Source of the DNA: Oscillospiraceae bacterium
Lineage (GTDB): Bacteria > Bacillota > Clostridia > Oscillospirales > Ruminococcaceae
Assembly (NCBI GenBank): GCA_009778065.1
Contig: WRKM01000019.1
Location: 1 to 64,000, forward strand
DNA: 64,000 nt
Direction of reading: 5' to 3'
Both the position numbers and the translations under genes were made by a program. The notes beneath the pieces were generated by a model, which was not told the origin of the DNA, made no database searches, and saw only the letters and a list, made by a program, of their open reading frames with translations. This document shows, one piece after another, positions 17,030-26,372 of this stretch (position 1 is its first letter; the number at the start of each line of letters is the position of its first letter).

Positions 17030-17860
17030 TCACGAAATCCTGTTCGGGTTAAATCCCTCGCCTAAAACCTCTCCCGCATGGGTTATTACAATAAACGCCG
17101 ACGGGTCAACCTGCCCCACAATACGTTTAATTTTTTCGTGTTGATTCTTATGTGCGGCGCAGCAGATTACTTTACGCTCACGCCCCGAATACGCACCCGT
17201 ACCATGCAGAAGCGTCACGCCCCTTTGTTGCTCATCTATGATTTTCCGAGTTATTTCTTCGTATTTTTCAGAAAAAACAAGCATAAGCTTGCCCTCAAGT
17301 CCGCCGTAAAGTAACGCATCTATAACTCTCCCGCTCACATAAATCGACACAATGGCAAAAAGCCCAGCCTCGACGCTCCTAAACACCGCCATCGAAGCCG
17401 CAATTACAACCGCATCCGCCGCAAGCGAAATTTTTCCCATGCTGAAAAACGGATATTTTTTGTTTATTATGCGATTAATTATACCTATGCCTCCGGAAGT
17501 CCCGTCGCATAAATAAATCAAGCCTATCCCGACCCCGAACATAACACCGCCGAATAATGCTGCAAGTATTTTTTCACCCTCATAGACGGGGATTGATACG
17601 AAAACAAGGTCGGTCGCGACAGTAATGACGATAACAGAAATTATGGTTTTAATCATTGTACTTTTACTTAAAAGAACCGCTCCGAGTACAATTAAAGGTA
17701 AATTTAACAAACCGTAAAGCGCACCCACACTTATGAATTTCGTCATCGAATTTATAATAGTGGCAATACCCGTCACACCGCCGGGGGCTATATGAGCGGG
17801 TGCAATAAAGCAATGCAGACCGAGCGAGTAAACCGCCGAGCCGAAAATAATGATTGCCAA
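17030..17860 (-). CDS. YitT-family integral membrane protein
   Basis: A 276-residue protein with five to six membrane segments (first at residues 1-17 and 25-45) followed by a C-terminal soluble DUF2179 domain (residues ~200-270). Phrases such as APGGVTGIATI, CDGTSGGIGIINRII and HAGEVLGEGF are YitT-typical. The track start is a TTG without a good ribosome site. The open frame extends about 20 codons upstream with Lys/Asn-rich residues and could start at a rare ATT inside the end of mrnC, so the N-terminus is unsure. Function of the family is not established. Confidence 0.87.
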   Translation of the reverse strand: MAIIIFGSAVYSLGLHCFIAPAHIAPGGVTGIATIINSMTKFISVGALYGLLNLPLIVLGAVLLSKSTMIKTIISVIVITVATDLVFVSIPVYEGEKILAALFGGVMFGVGIGLIYLCDGTSGGIGIINRIINKKYPFFSMGKISLAADAVVIAASMAVFRSVEAGLFAIVSIYVSGRVIDALLYGGLEGKLMLVFSEKYEEITRKIIDEQQRGVTLLHGTGAYSGRERKVICCAAHKNQHEKIKRIVGQVDPSAFIVITHAGEVLGEGFNPNRIS

Positions 17861-17900
17861 ATCTATCGTCCATTTTAAAGCCGACCGATTCTTTTTATTC

Positions 17901-18299
17901 TTATTTTTCTTTTTCGGAATAATAGTAAATCACCTCAAATAATTCCTCGGCGCGTTTCGTTTCGCCGATAAGTAAAAGCCAACCGAACAAAACCTCAAGA
18001 GCCGTTGCCTTTCGGTACTCCGAGGGAGTTGACGAACGCGGAACCGCTCCCCCTGCATTTCTGCCTCGGCGGAAAATCTCGCTTTCTTCTTCTGTTAAAA
18101 CCGTTTTGAGCTTTTCACAAGCTGCGGCTTGAAAAGACGCACGAACTTTTTTCACGGCGGCATGATGTAACTTGTTCGCACTCATATTATGAAGAAGGGT
18201 TATTTTCTGACGCACTAACAACTCATAGTAACCATCGCCGAGAAAGGCTAATGTTAAAGGGCTGTAGCGGTTTGCTTGTTCTTTTGTTATATTATCCAT
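17901..18299 (-). CDS. mrnC: Mini-ribonuclease III
   Basis: A 132-residue RNase III catalytic domain without a dsRNA-binding domain, the form that matures 23S rRNA ends in Firmicutes. LAFLGDGYYELLVRQ holds the conserved acidic residue, followed by FRRGRNAGG and TALEVLFGWLLL with the second metal-binding Glu. It begins 2 bases after the obgE stop, so the two are co-transcribed. Often it sits beside cysS; here it is between obgE and yitT. Confidence 0.93.
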   Translation of the reverse strand: MDNITKEQANRYSPLTLAFLGDGYYELLVRQKITLLHNMSANKLHHAAVKKVRASFQAAACEKLKTVLTEEESEIFRRGRNAGGAVPRSSTPSEYRKATALEVLFGWLLLIGETKRAEELFEVIYYYSEKEK

Positions 18300-18301
18300 A
18301 A

Positions 18302-19591
<1,290 letters not shown>

Positions 19592-19858
19592 CTATAGCCC
19601 TTTTCTTCTGCTTTCTTTCCTGTTTCCCTGCCTATGGTAGCGTTTTTTCTTTTTAGGGTTAAGCGACTCCTTATATTTTGAAAAAGCCAAATAATAGGCA
19701 ATCCACGAAATCATCATTACAATCGCCGCCGCTAAAAGACTAAGCGACAACCATATAAAAAAATCATCCAAAAACGCCAGCGTCAACAGCGCGAAAAAAC
19801 CGGCTGTAAGAATAATGGAAATAATAAACCAAAGAATACATTTAGATTTTAACGTCAT
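19592..19858 (-). CDS. Small membrane protein between rpmA and obgE
   Basis: An 88-residue protein with two hydrophobic segments (about residues 8-30 and 34-60) and a very basic tail (KKKKRYHRQGNRKESRRKG). I do not recognise a family. It occupies the slot between L27 and Obg and overlaps nothing. The gap of 66 bases before it holds a 10-bp stem (19881-19908). The basic tail would be cytoplasmic by the positive-inside rule. It may be a real gene because it has a good start and sits in a tight operon. Confidence 0.55.
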   Translation of the reverse strand: MTLKSKCILWFIISIILTAGFFALLTLAFLDDFFIWLSLSLLAAAIVMMISWIAYYLAFSKYKESLNPKKKKRYHRQGNRKESRRKGL

Positions 19859-19880
19859 TCCTCTTTCCTCCGTATAGCAT

Positions 19881-19908
19881 AAGGAAGCGACTTTAAATTC
19901 GCCTCCTT
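19881..19908 (-). promoter_or_regulatory. Intergenic hairpin after rpmA
   Basis: AAGGAAGCGA and TCGCCTCCTT form a 10-bp stem with one G-U pair and an 8-base loop, between rpmA and the small membrane gene. No U-tract follows on the minus strand, so it is more likely an mRNA-stability or attenuation element than a full terminator. Confidence 0.45.
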
Positions 19909-19924
19909 GTAATATTTTGTCGAA

Positions 19925-20182
19925 CTATTCCGCCGCGTATACACTTACACGCTTACGGTCTCTCCCCTGACGCTCAAATCTGACATTTCCGTCAACGAGC
20001 GCGAACAGGGTATCATCTTTACCGCGACTTACGCCGTTGCCGGGGTGAATTTTCGTCCCGCGCTGACGCACTAAGATATTCCCCGCCAAAACAAACTGAC
20101 CATCGGCACGTTTAACGCCGAGCCTCTTGGATTCGCTGTCGCGACCGTTTTTTGTTGAACCTACGCCTTTCTTATGAGCCAT
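19925..20182 (-). CDS. rpmA: 50S ribosomal protein L27
   Basis: 85 residues with [16 protein letters not shown] at the N-terminus and [14 protein letters not shown] in the body. The N-terminus begins directly at the mature form; the cleavable leader (…FFA) found in many Firmicutes L27 proteins is missing, and so is the Prp protease gene that usually sits between rplU and rpmA. The gap to rplU is only 17 bases. Confidence 0.98.
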   Translation of the reverse strand: MAHKKGVGSTKNGRDSESKRLGVKRADGQFVLAGNILVRQRGTKIHPGNGVSRGKDDTLFALVDGNVRFERQGRDRKRVSVYAAE

Positions 20183-20199
20183 TACTATTCCCCCCCATT

Positions 20200-20505
20200 C
20201 TAATAATTAATTAATTCGATTTTAACCTTTGTGTAAGGTTGCCGATGACCTAATTTACGCTTTTGCCCCTTCTTGGGTTTGTAGGTAAATACGGTGATTT
20301 TCTTTGCCTTGCCTGATTTTACTATCGAGGCTTTGACAGACGCACCCTGTACATAAGGAGTCCCTACTACAAGCTCGTCATCCTTGCTGACAAGTACAAC
20401 CTTATCAAACAAGACCTCGCCCTCGGTGTCTAACTTCTCAATATAAAGTTCGTCACCCTCGTTAACGCGGTACTGCTTACCGCCTGTTTCAATAACTGCG
20501 TACAT
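20200..20505 (-). CDS. rplU: 50S ribosomal protein L21
   Basis: 101 residues, with the family start [18 protein letters not shown] and the C-terminal [21 protein letters not shown]. First gene of the L21-L27-Obg operon. A structured leader of about 110 bases and a consensus promoter lie upstream, so it is probably autoregulated through the leader. Confidence 0.98.
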   Translation of the reverse strand: MYAVIETGGKQYRVNEGDELYIEKLDTEGEVLFDKVVLVSKDDELVVGTPYVQGASVKASIVKSGKAKKITVFTYKPKKGQKRKLGHRQPYTKVKIELINY

Positions 20506-20616
20506 TAAAATTTCCTCTTTTTTCCGTGCCGAACGCTCAGTTTCGGCATAAGTCTCGCTGTAATTTAAGGCGGACGGCGTAGAGCCGTCTCTTAATAAGA
20601 GCCTTTTACACGCGGC
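20506..20616 (-). ncRNA. Putative ribosomal protein L21 leader (cis-regulatory RNA)
   Basis: Between the promoter and rplU the minus-strand RNA can fold into a three-way junction: an AAGGC/GCCTT closing stem holds a TCTTATTAAGA hairpin and a GACGGCTCTACGCCGTC hairpin. A further 7-bp hairpin TGCCGAA/TTCGGCA lies close to the ribosome site AGAGGA. Position and shape fit the known L21 leader class of Firmicutes; I could not score it against a covariance model. Confidence 0.65.
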
Positions 20617-20622
20617 TTAAAC

Positions 20623-20651
20623 ATTTTACCACAGATTTCATCTTTTGTCAA
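20623..20651 (-). promoter_or_regulatory. rplU promoter
   Basis: TTGACA (20646-20651, minus), 17-base spacer, TAAAAT (20623-20628). It overlaps the last codon and stop of the small membrane protein gene upstream. Confidence 0.85.
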
Positions 20652-20845
20652 CTGTTTTTATTTATAAAGTAAAAATAAACCCAAAATTGAAAGCCGCTCA
20701 TGACTCCTGCAAGCGCGGTTACGACAATTGTCCCTATACTCCAGAGATAATTTGTCGAAATATATACAATAAGTAAAATAGTTGTACCCGCCAAAAGCAC
20801 CCCGTTTGTCAAAAAACCGCGCCCTTTATTCGTATGCTTCTTCAT
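20648..20845 (-). CDS. Small two-segment membrane protein downstream of folD
   Basis: 65 residues: a basic N-terminus (MKKHTNKGRG), then two hydrophobic helices (about residues 13-30 and 36-58). It overlaps the end of folD by 4 bases (ATGA type), which supports translation coupling. No family recognised. Its last codons overlap the rplU promoter. Confidence 0.5.
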   Translation of the reverse strand: MKKHTNKGRGFLTNGVLLAGTTILLIVYISTNYLWSIGTIVVTALAGVMSGFQFWVYFYFINKNS

Positions 20846-21681
20846 AACGACTGTAACCTTTTAGCCGTCAGCGTGTTTTTCATAAGCATTGCCCTTGTCA
20901 TAGGACCGACACCGCCCGGTACGGGCGTGATATAACTCGCAAGAGGCTCGGCATTTTCATAATCGACGTCGCCGTAAAGCTTATTTCCCTCTCCCCTGTT
21001 TATGCCCACATCAATTACAACCGCGCCCTTTTTCACATAATCGCCTGTTATGAACTTCGGTTTGCCTATTGCCGCAATTAAAATATCGGCACGGCGGCAG
21101 ACCTCTTTAAGATTTACGGTTCGGCTGTGACATATTGTCACTGTACCATGCTCATGAAGAAGAAGCATAGCCATAGGCTTCCCTACAATATTACTTCTGC
21201 CCACAACGACACACTCTTTACCCGAAACCGATAAACCCTCGCGTTTCAGCATTTCCATAACACCGGCGGGAGTACACGCCGCGAGGTGATATTCGCCGAG
21301 CATGACACGCCCTACGTTGTCGGCATGGAACGCATCCACGTCTTTTTTCGGATTTATACGGGCATTTGCGGTTGTAACGTCAATCTGACGGGGCAATGGT
21401 TGTTGAATCAGTATGCCGTTTACGTTTTCATCGGTATTGAGTTTGTCGATTAAAGCGAGAAGTTCATCGGTACTTGTACTTTCGGGCAGAATATGTTCAT
21501 ATGAATTAATTCCGCACTCGGCACAGTCTTTTTTCTTGTAATTAACATAGACATGGCTTGCGGGGTCGTCCCCCACCAAGACCACGGCAAGCCCGACCTT
21601 TAAGCTGTCGCGTTCAATTTCCGCTTTGATTTCGGCTTTTATAGTTTTACTAAGCGCGTTTCCGTCAATAATTTTAGCCAT
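20842..21681 (-). CDS. folD: Methylenetetrahydrofolate dehydrogenase / cyclohydrolase
   Basis: Bifunctional enzyme interconverting 5,10-methylene-, methenyl- and 10-formyl-THF with NADP. The 279 residues are normal. The catalytic YVNYKKKDC segment with the conserved Lys, the GILIQQPLP loop and VVVGRSNIVGKPMAMLLL (nucleotide-binding) are signatures; the C-terminus has TPVPGGVGPMT. It works directly with formate-THF ligase encoded at 7.2-8.9 kb. A membrane protein gene lies 35 bases upstream. Confidence 0.97.
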   Translation of the reverse strand: MAKIIDGNALSKTIKAEIKAEIERDSLKVGLAVVLVGDDPASHVYVNYKKKDCAECGINSYEHILPESTSTDELLALIDKLNTDENVNGILIQQPLPRQIDVTTANARINPKKDVDAFHADNVGRVMLGEYHLAACTPAGVMEMLKREGLSVSGKECVVVGRSNIVGKPMAMLLLHEHGTVTICHSRTVNLKEVCRRADILIAAIGKPKFITGDYVKKGAVVIDVGINRGEGNKLYGDVDYENAEPLASYITPVPGGVGPMTRAMLMKNTLTAKRLQSL

Positions 21682-21716
21682 ATTTTTAATATCGTCCTTT
21701 CCTCACAAGAGATTTT

Positions 21717-22385
21717 TTAAAGTATCGTTTTCCCCGATTCTGTAGATAAAATTTCCAAGTTATTAATATTCCCTTTCTGCTTTTTAAGAAAAAACACAAG
21801 CATAACCGTCGTCACCGCGAGGGCTAATACTACCTCGTATATATCACCCACGAAATAATGTTTAGAATAATACCCCGTCATATATCCGCCTTGTATAAAA
21901 TTTTCATTACCCATGCGAACGAAAATTCCGGAGGCTACAAAATAATAAATTATAAATAACATCGCCGCATACCATGTAAAAATCGCGCCGTAGCGGACGA
22001 ATTTAACTTTTCCGAACATCACGATTCTAATGAACGTAGCAGACAAAGCCCCCACAACAAGCCCCGTAATCGTCCACATGATTAAATCCATGGTCTCGAA
22101 AGAATGTTGTATAACCCGCGGGTCAAGCTCCATCATCACAAAAATCACAACATAGTATGTAATATTGGCTACAGTAATCGCCAAAAAGCCCGATATAAAA
22201 GCCTTAACCCACTTCTCGCGGTTTATATAGGCTAAAACAAGCGCGTACCATAAGTAGCCCAAATGATTTGCGAGAAGCCGTATCCCGCTCCAGTTCGCCG
22301 CGGGAGCAGGTATTTTTGAATAGATAACCGAAATGAACCCGAAAACGAGACCGACTATGAGGGGTAGGACTATATATTTTTTCAT
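21717..22385 (-). CDS. Polytopic membrane protein of unknown family
   Basis: A 222-residue protein with about six hydrophobic segments and a short cytoplasmic tail. The track start at 22397 is replaced by the ATG at 22385, because GGAGGTG lies just in front of it. No motif that names a family was seen. It is flanked by folD and lgt on the same strand. A heptamer-type unit (ACTGTCAACTATC) sits just upstream of the start. A transporter or sensor role cannot be inferred. Confidence 0.6.
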   Translation of the reverse strand: MKKYIVLPLIVGLVFGFISVIYSKIPAPAANWSGIRLLANHLGYLWYALVLAYINREKWVKAFISGFLAITVANITYYVVIFVMMELDPRVIQHSFETMDLIMWTITGLVVGALSATFIRIVMFGKVKFVRYGAIFTWYAAMLFIIYYFVASGIFVRMGNENFIQGGYMTGYYSKHYFVGDIYEVVLALAVTTVMLVFFLKKQKGNINNLEILSTESGKTIL

Positions 22386-22434
22386 GTACACCTCCATTAA
22401 ATATTAATTATCCACTGTCAACTATCATTGTGCA

Positions 22435-23433
22435 TCATAAATCGCCGTTTGTCAAGTGTTCGTCCTCACCCAAAATACTCGGCGCGGTTTCTTCTTTTTT
22501 CAGGGCTTTTTTTGCCGCCTTTTTCTCTTTTTGGATTCGCATGTTTTCTTCATAAGAGCTTACCGCCCATATACTCTCCTCGGTGTTTTTAAAAAGCTTC
22601 TGCTCCTTCCCTGTGCGTATTTTCAGGCAAATGAATATTATTAGCGCGATGCCGGCAGAAACCGCCGCTAAAACCTGCGAAATCTTTAAATCCCCGAGCA
22701 TCAGGCTGTCAGTACGGAGTTGTTCATTGAACAACCGCCCCGTACCGTACCATGCGGCAAAAAGTAAAAAGAGTTCCCCGTCATAGGTACGGAATTTCTT
22801 TGAATAAAAATGCAGGAGAGTGAAACCGAGCAGACACCAAAGACTTTCATAAAGAAAGCAGGGATGAACTAAACCATCGCCGACCTCATACGCGATTCGG
22901 CTACCCGTCATACCCCACGGCAGGTCGCCCGCAGTAGCTGCACCATATGCTTCCTGATTAAAGAAGTTTCCCCATCTGCCTATCCCTATTCCGAGCAGAA
23001 AGGATATTCCCGCCATATCGAGTATGGGAAGCATTTTCACCTTTTTTAACTTCATGTAGACAAGCGAGAAAACCACCGCCCCTATTATTCCGCCGTAAAT
23101 AGCGAGACCACCGTCACGTATGCCCATTATTATGTCGGAGAAGCTATATTTAACTTGGTTTTCAGGGTTTAAATTATGAAATATGACATAATACAGCCGT
23201 GCGCCGATAAATCCGCCGATTAACCCCGCCGCCGCCACGTCGAAAACTTTATCGGAAATCATCCCGAACTGCTCCGAACGCACTAAAGCGTACATAAAAC
23301 TCAGTACAATCGCCGTTGAAACAACCACGCCGTACCAGTAAATATCTAATCCGAAGAAAGTAAACGCCGTCCGCCCTATTTCAAATTCTAAGTTTAAATT
23401 AGGAAAGCTGATAAAGCTGTTAATAAAAATCAC
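22435..23433 (-). CDS. lgt: Prolipoprotein diacylglyceryl transferase
   Basis: Membrane enzyme that attaches diacylglycerol to the lipobox cysteine of prolipoproteins, needed for the many lipoproteins of this window. Seven membrane segments; GGLAIYGGIIGAV (residues ~108-121) with the invariant residues and GRWGNFFNQEAYG (residues ~150-165) are the Lgt signatures. The start is GTG. The 332 residues are longer than usual (~260-280) because of a charged cytoplasmic tail (KKAAKKALKKEE). Confidence 0.96.
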   Translation of the reverse strand: MIFINSFISFPNLNLEFEIGRTAFTFFGLDIYWYGVVVSTAIVLSFMYALVRSEQFGMISDKVFDVAAAGLIGGFIGARLYYVIFHNLNPENQVKYSFSDIIMGIRDGGLAIYGGIIGAVVFSLVYMKLKKVKMLPILDMAGISFLLGIGIGRWGNFFNQEAYGAATAGDLPWGMTGSRIAYEVGDGLVHPCFLYESLWCLLGFTLLHFYSKKFRTYDGELFLLFAAWYGTGRLFNEQLRTDSLMLGDLKISQVLAAVSAGIALIIFICLKIRTGKEQKLFKNTEESIWAVSSYEENMRIQKEKKAAKKALKKEETAPSILGEDEHLTNGDL

Positions 23434-23453
23434 GCCTTTCTTTTAATGTCATT

Positions 23454-24725
23454 TTAAATTGGTTCAATTATCGAAATACACGAGTTCTCTTCATTAAATT
23501 CAGCGAGTGTGGAAATTATGTCCTGATATGATAAATTTGCGGTAATCTCAATAATATCAAACATGTTATTGCCGTGGAAATGCGCCTCCATCATATTTGT
23601 CGCCACTGCGCTTACTGAACCGAGCATAGAAATAAGCTCGCCGTAGGTCTTTTTTCTGACGTTTTCAAATTCTTTTTCCGAAAGATTCCCGCCTTTCGCC
23701 TGTAAAAGAGCTTTTTTTATTTCCTCGAAAACTTTACGCGGCTCGCTCGATTCCCCGTCCGCAGTCAATGTAAAGAATCCGCGTCCGTTTAAAACCCCCA
23801 CCGTAAAATTACTGTTAATCAAACCGTCGTTTAACAATTCATCGTAGAAAGCGGAAGTTTTACCGAGTATTGTTTCAAGTATAATATTATAAATAACATA
23901 TTTTCGGGTATTCTCCTCCCCCTCAAAAGCCGGAAGCTTGAAAAACACGTTAAATATGGGCATGGAGCAGGTTAACTTTTGTACTGTCTCGCTTTTTTTC
24001 ACTTCTTCGGGTTCGTCCGGAAAGACAGCTTCTAACCCGAGGTCGGGAGTCGGTTTTAGGAGGCGGTCACAAATTTCTAAGGTTTTTCGGACATCGAAGC
24101 TTCCCGCAATTGATAAAACCATGTTATTGAGGTTATAAAATGTTTTATAACAGCGATAAAGTAGTTCTTTATCTATTTTGGCTATACTTTCAGATGTTCC
24201 TGCAATGTCGATTCTGACAGGGTTTTTATGATAAAGTGTACGCAGACCGTTAAAAAATACCCGCCAACCCGGCTCATCCTCGTACATTTTTATTTCCTGA
24301 CCAATGATACCCTGCTCCTTGGCAACGCTCTCCTCGGTGAAATACGGCTCCTGAACAAAGTTTAAAAGAATCTCTAAGTTCTTCTCAAAATGCTGAGAGC
24401 ATGAAAACAAATAAGCCGTCTTATCGAAACTCGTGTAGGCATTTGCGTTAGCACCTGTTTTTGCGAATAGCTGAAATGCGTCACAGTCGTCGTTTTCAAA
24501 TAATTTATGCTCAAGATAATGCGCAATCCCTTCGGGAACACTTACGAACTCGGTATCCTCATCAGTCTTAAACGTAACGTCCACAGAGCCATATTTCGCC
24601 GCAAATAACGCATATGCACTTGTGAAGCCCTTCATGGGGTACAGGCAGATTGTCAGTCCGCTCGGGTGTTTTATTACCTGATACTCCTCACGGACGCGGT
24701 CACTTCTTATTATATTAGTATTCAT
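23454..24725 (-). CDS. M16-family zinc peptidase (YfmH-like, catalytic member)
   Basis: A 423-residue peptidase of the pitrilysin family. The inverted zinc motif HxxEH is present as HYLEHKLFE near residue 70, and the downstream Glu sits in the EQGIIGQEI helix. Bacillus relatives come as a YfmF/YfmH pair, of which YfmH keeps the zinc site; the partner overlaps it upstream by 4 bases. Substrate unknown; processing of peptides or leader sequences is inferred from the family. Strong AGGAGGA ribosome site. Confidence 0.9.
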   Translation of the reverse strand: MNTNIIRSDRVREEYQVIKHPSGLTICLYPMKGFTSAYALFAAKYGSVDVTFKTDEDTEFVSVPEGIAHYLEHKLFENDDCDAFQLFAKTGANANAYTSFDKTAYLFSCSQHFEKNLEILLNFVQEPYFTEESVAKEQGIIGQEIKMYEDEPGWRVFFNGLRTLYHKNPVRIDIAGTSESIAKIDKELLYRCYKTFYNLNNMVLSIAGSFDVRKTLEICDRLLKPTPDLGLEAVFPDEPEEVKKSETVQKLTCSMPIFNVFFKLPAFEGEENTRKYVIYNIILETILGKTSAFYDELLNDGLINSNFTVGVLNGRGFFTLTADGESSEPRKVFEEIKKALLQAKGGNLSEKEFENVRKKTYGELISMLGSVSAVATNMMEAHFHGNNMFDIIEITANLSYQDIISTLAEFNEENSCISIIEPI

Positions 24726-26038
24726 TCATTCTCCTCCTGTAGCGATATGTCATCTCCGACGCACTTTTCCTCGCCTGACAGAACATATATCGTGTCGAGC
24801 CTCATAGAATCTGCCGCTTCGATTATATCTCGGCTCGTTATACCCTCATAATTTTTTAGGAACTGTTCGGGGGATTTTATTTCCCCGGCATAGATTCGTG
24901 AAATATACCACCAAGTCAAAGAGCTTAAGCTGTCGTTTACGGTTTTAATATTATTCTGCTCAAAAAGCAGGGCAGAGTTTAATTCATCGGCGGTAATATC
25001 TCCCGTTTTAATAAGCTCAAGCTGTGATATAATCTCTTCTCTCGCCTTCTCGATATTTTCTTCCTCAACACCGCAAACAACGCTCATGACCCCTTTTTCT
25101 TTGCTTAACCGCGACCAGCAATAGTAGCATAGGGAGAGCCTTTCACGGACATTCAAAAATAATTTGGACGAGAGCGTCCCGCCGTAAAGATTAGACATGA
25201 GAGTAAGAGCGGCGCGGTTTTTACTGTCAGTCTTAAAACCGAGTACGACCTTGCTCTGATTCAAAACAGGGAGCTTCTCGATTTTTTCCGAAACAGTTTT
25301 TTTGAGCGGACTGTAAACGGATTCGCAAGGTAAGGTTTTTCTGCCGTCAAATTGCTCCGCGGGGAAATATTCTTTAGCGATTTTTAATGCGCTGTCAAAA
25401 TCGTTACAGCCTACGCAGATTATTTCAAAAACAGCATTTGAAAAAAGCTCAACAGCGGCTTTTAAAAGGCTTTCCGGTGTTATTTCACGGGTTTTTTCGA
25501 CTGTACCGAGCGGATTTATTGCCGCCGGCTCACCCTCGCATATAATCCGACGGGCTTGATTCGAGGCGTAAACGCGCTTATCGTTTATTTCGGCTTCGAT
25601 AGCCTCGATTTGCTCTCGCTTACAAAGCTCAACATTAGCATTATCGAAGGCGTTTCCATCGGCTACAGGCTGATTAAAAACGCAGTTAAACAGTGCGTAT
25701 GATGCTGCTTCAGTAATTTTTTCACCATGCAGGGCGTAACTGTCATCCATAAAATTCATGGATATACCTAAGAATTGCGTATCACCTATGCTCGCAACCT
25801 CAAAGTCGACCTTAGCGTTATATAACGAGGCTAAGTAGTTGTTAAAGTCCTTACTTTTAGGATATTCGGCGTTGGTTCTGTGAAAAAGCCGCGGGATAAG
25901 AGCGTACAGCGACGCTTTTTCTTTATCGAGAGGCACAAAAAAACCGAAAACAATCCTGTTAAATTTAAAACGAGGGTCGCTTATTCTGTTAAAATGTGTG
26001 CCTTCGGCTATTCTTTCGCGTTTTAGCGGGTTAGTCAT
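24722..26038 (-). CDS. M16-family peptidase partner without zinc site (YfmF-like)
   Basis: 438 residues with the M16 fold (VPLDKEKASLYALIPRL at the N-terminus, then VVLGFKTD and NLYGGTLSSKLFLNVRE in the second half). No HxxEH motif is present at the expected place, as in YfmF proteins, which are thought to form heterodimers with the active partner. The stop overlaps the start of the YfmH-like gene (ATGA). First gene of the pair; an inverted repeat overlaps its likely -10 region upstream. Confidence 0.88.
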   Translation of the reverse strand: MTNPLKRERIAEGTHFNRISDPRFKFNRIVFGFFVPLDKEKASLYALIPRLFHRTNAEYPKSKDFNNYLASLYNAKVDFEVASIGDTQFLGISMNFMDDSYALHGEKITEAASYALFNCVFNQPVADGNAFDNANVELCKREQIEAIEAEINDKRVYASNQARRIICEGEPAAINPLGTVEKTREITPESLLKAAVELFSNAVFEIICVGCNDFDSALKIAKEYFPAEQFDGRKTLPCESVYSPLKKTVSEKIEKLPVLNQSKVVLGFKTDSKNRAALTLMSNLYGGTLSSKLFLNVRERLSLCYYCWSRLSKEKGVMSVVCGVEEENIEKAREEIISQLELIKTGDITADELNSALLFEQNNIKTVNDSLSSLTWWYISRIYAGEIKSPEQFLKNYEGITSRDIIEAADSMRLDTIYVLSGEEKCVGDDISLQEENE

Positions 26039-26064
26039 TTTCGTTTTTCCTTTCGCTTTAAGAC

Positions 26065-26083
26065 GTTATAATTCTATTATAAC
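26065..26083. promoter_or_regulatory. Perfect 8-bp palindrome around a -10-like sequence upstream of the M16 pair
   Basis: GTTATAAT-TCT-ATTATAAC. TATAAT is contained in both arms. The yfmF-like start is about 27 bases downstream on the minus strand. Either a repressor operator overlapping the -10 or a chance AT palindrome; no good -35 was found 17 bases away. Confidence 0.4.
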
Positions 26084-26102
26084 ATATTTTTCAAAAAAAA
26101 CA

Positions 26103-26134
26103 AACAAAAAAATTCCCCTTTTTTAAAAAAGGGG
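26103..26134 (-). terminator. Intrinsic terminator (CCCCTTTTTTAAAAAAGGGG)
   Basis: A perfect 20-bp palindrome (26115-26134) followed on the minus strand by AATTTTTTTGTTTGTTTTTTTT. The plus strand has no U-tract after the stem. It ends the transcript from the promoter at 26239-26267. Confidence 0.85.
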
Positions 26135-26232
26135 CGGAAAGTAAGATAATGCATAATGTGTAGAACAAAAGAAAGGAGACAACTAAAACAAAACAAATTC
26201 ACCACAACAACCTTACAAAACAATTATTACTT
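26105..26232 (-). ncRNA. Candidate small RNA, about 128 nt, with an anti-Shine-Dalgarno segment
   Basis: A perfect promoter and an intrinsic terminator bracket about 128 bases on the minus strand with no convincing reading frame. The middle reads UUGUCUCCUUUCUUUUGUU, which is complementary to purine-rich ribosome sites such as AAAGGAGAC. A frame starting at a GTG would give a 41-residue hydrophobic peptide but it runs through the terminator stem and has a poor ribosome site. A leader of the M16 operon with an attenuator is the main alternative. No RNA family was recognised. Confidence 0.55.
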
Positions 26233-26238
26233 GCATTC

Positions 26239-26267
26239 ATTATACTGCTTTTATATATATGTGTCAA
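26239..26267 (-). promoter_or_regulatory. Consensus promoter of the small RNA candidate
   Basis: TTGACA (26262-26267, minus), 17-base spacer, TATAAT (26239-26244): both hexamers perfect. The start point would be near 26232. Confidence 0.88.
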
Positions 26268-26372
26268 TAGTTTTTATAAAAATTAAAAATGTTTGTAAAT
26301 TATGCACAAATAAATGAATGGGTTTTTCGGTAAAAAGACTAAACAAATTTAATTATTTAATCAAATACTAAA

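Larger units (their letters stand above)
26039..26372. other. 334-base intergenic region: operator-like palindrome, terminator, small RNA candidate and promoter
   Basis: Between the NERD gene and yfmF-like. From left to right it holds a GTTATAAT-TCT-ATTATAAC palindrome (26065-26083), an intrinsic terminator reading leftwards, about 100 bases of AT-rich sequence, and a perfect leftward promoter. The remaining 26268-26372 is AT-rich with nothing recognisable. Confidence 0.75.

Noticed and set aside
26105-26232. A 41-codon hydrophobic peptide from a GTG in the small RNA candidate
   Set aside because: Weak ribosome site and it runs through the terminator hairpin and U-tract.
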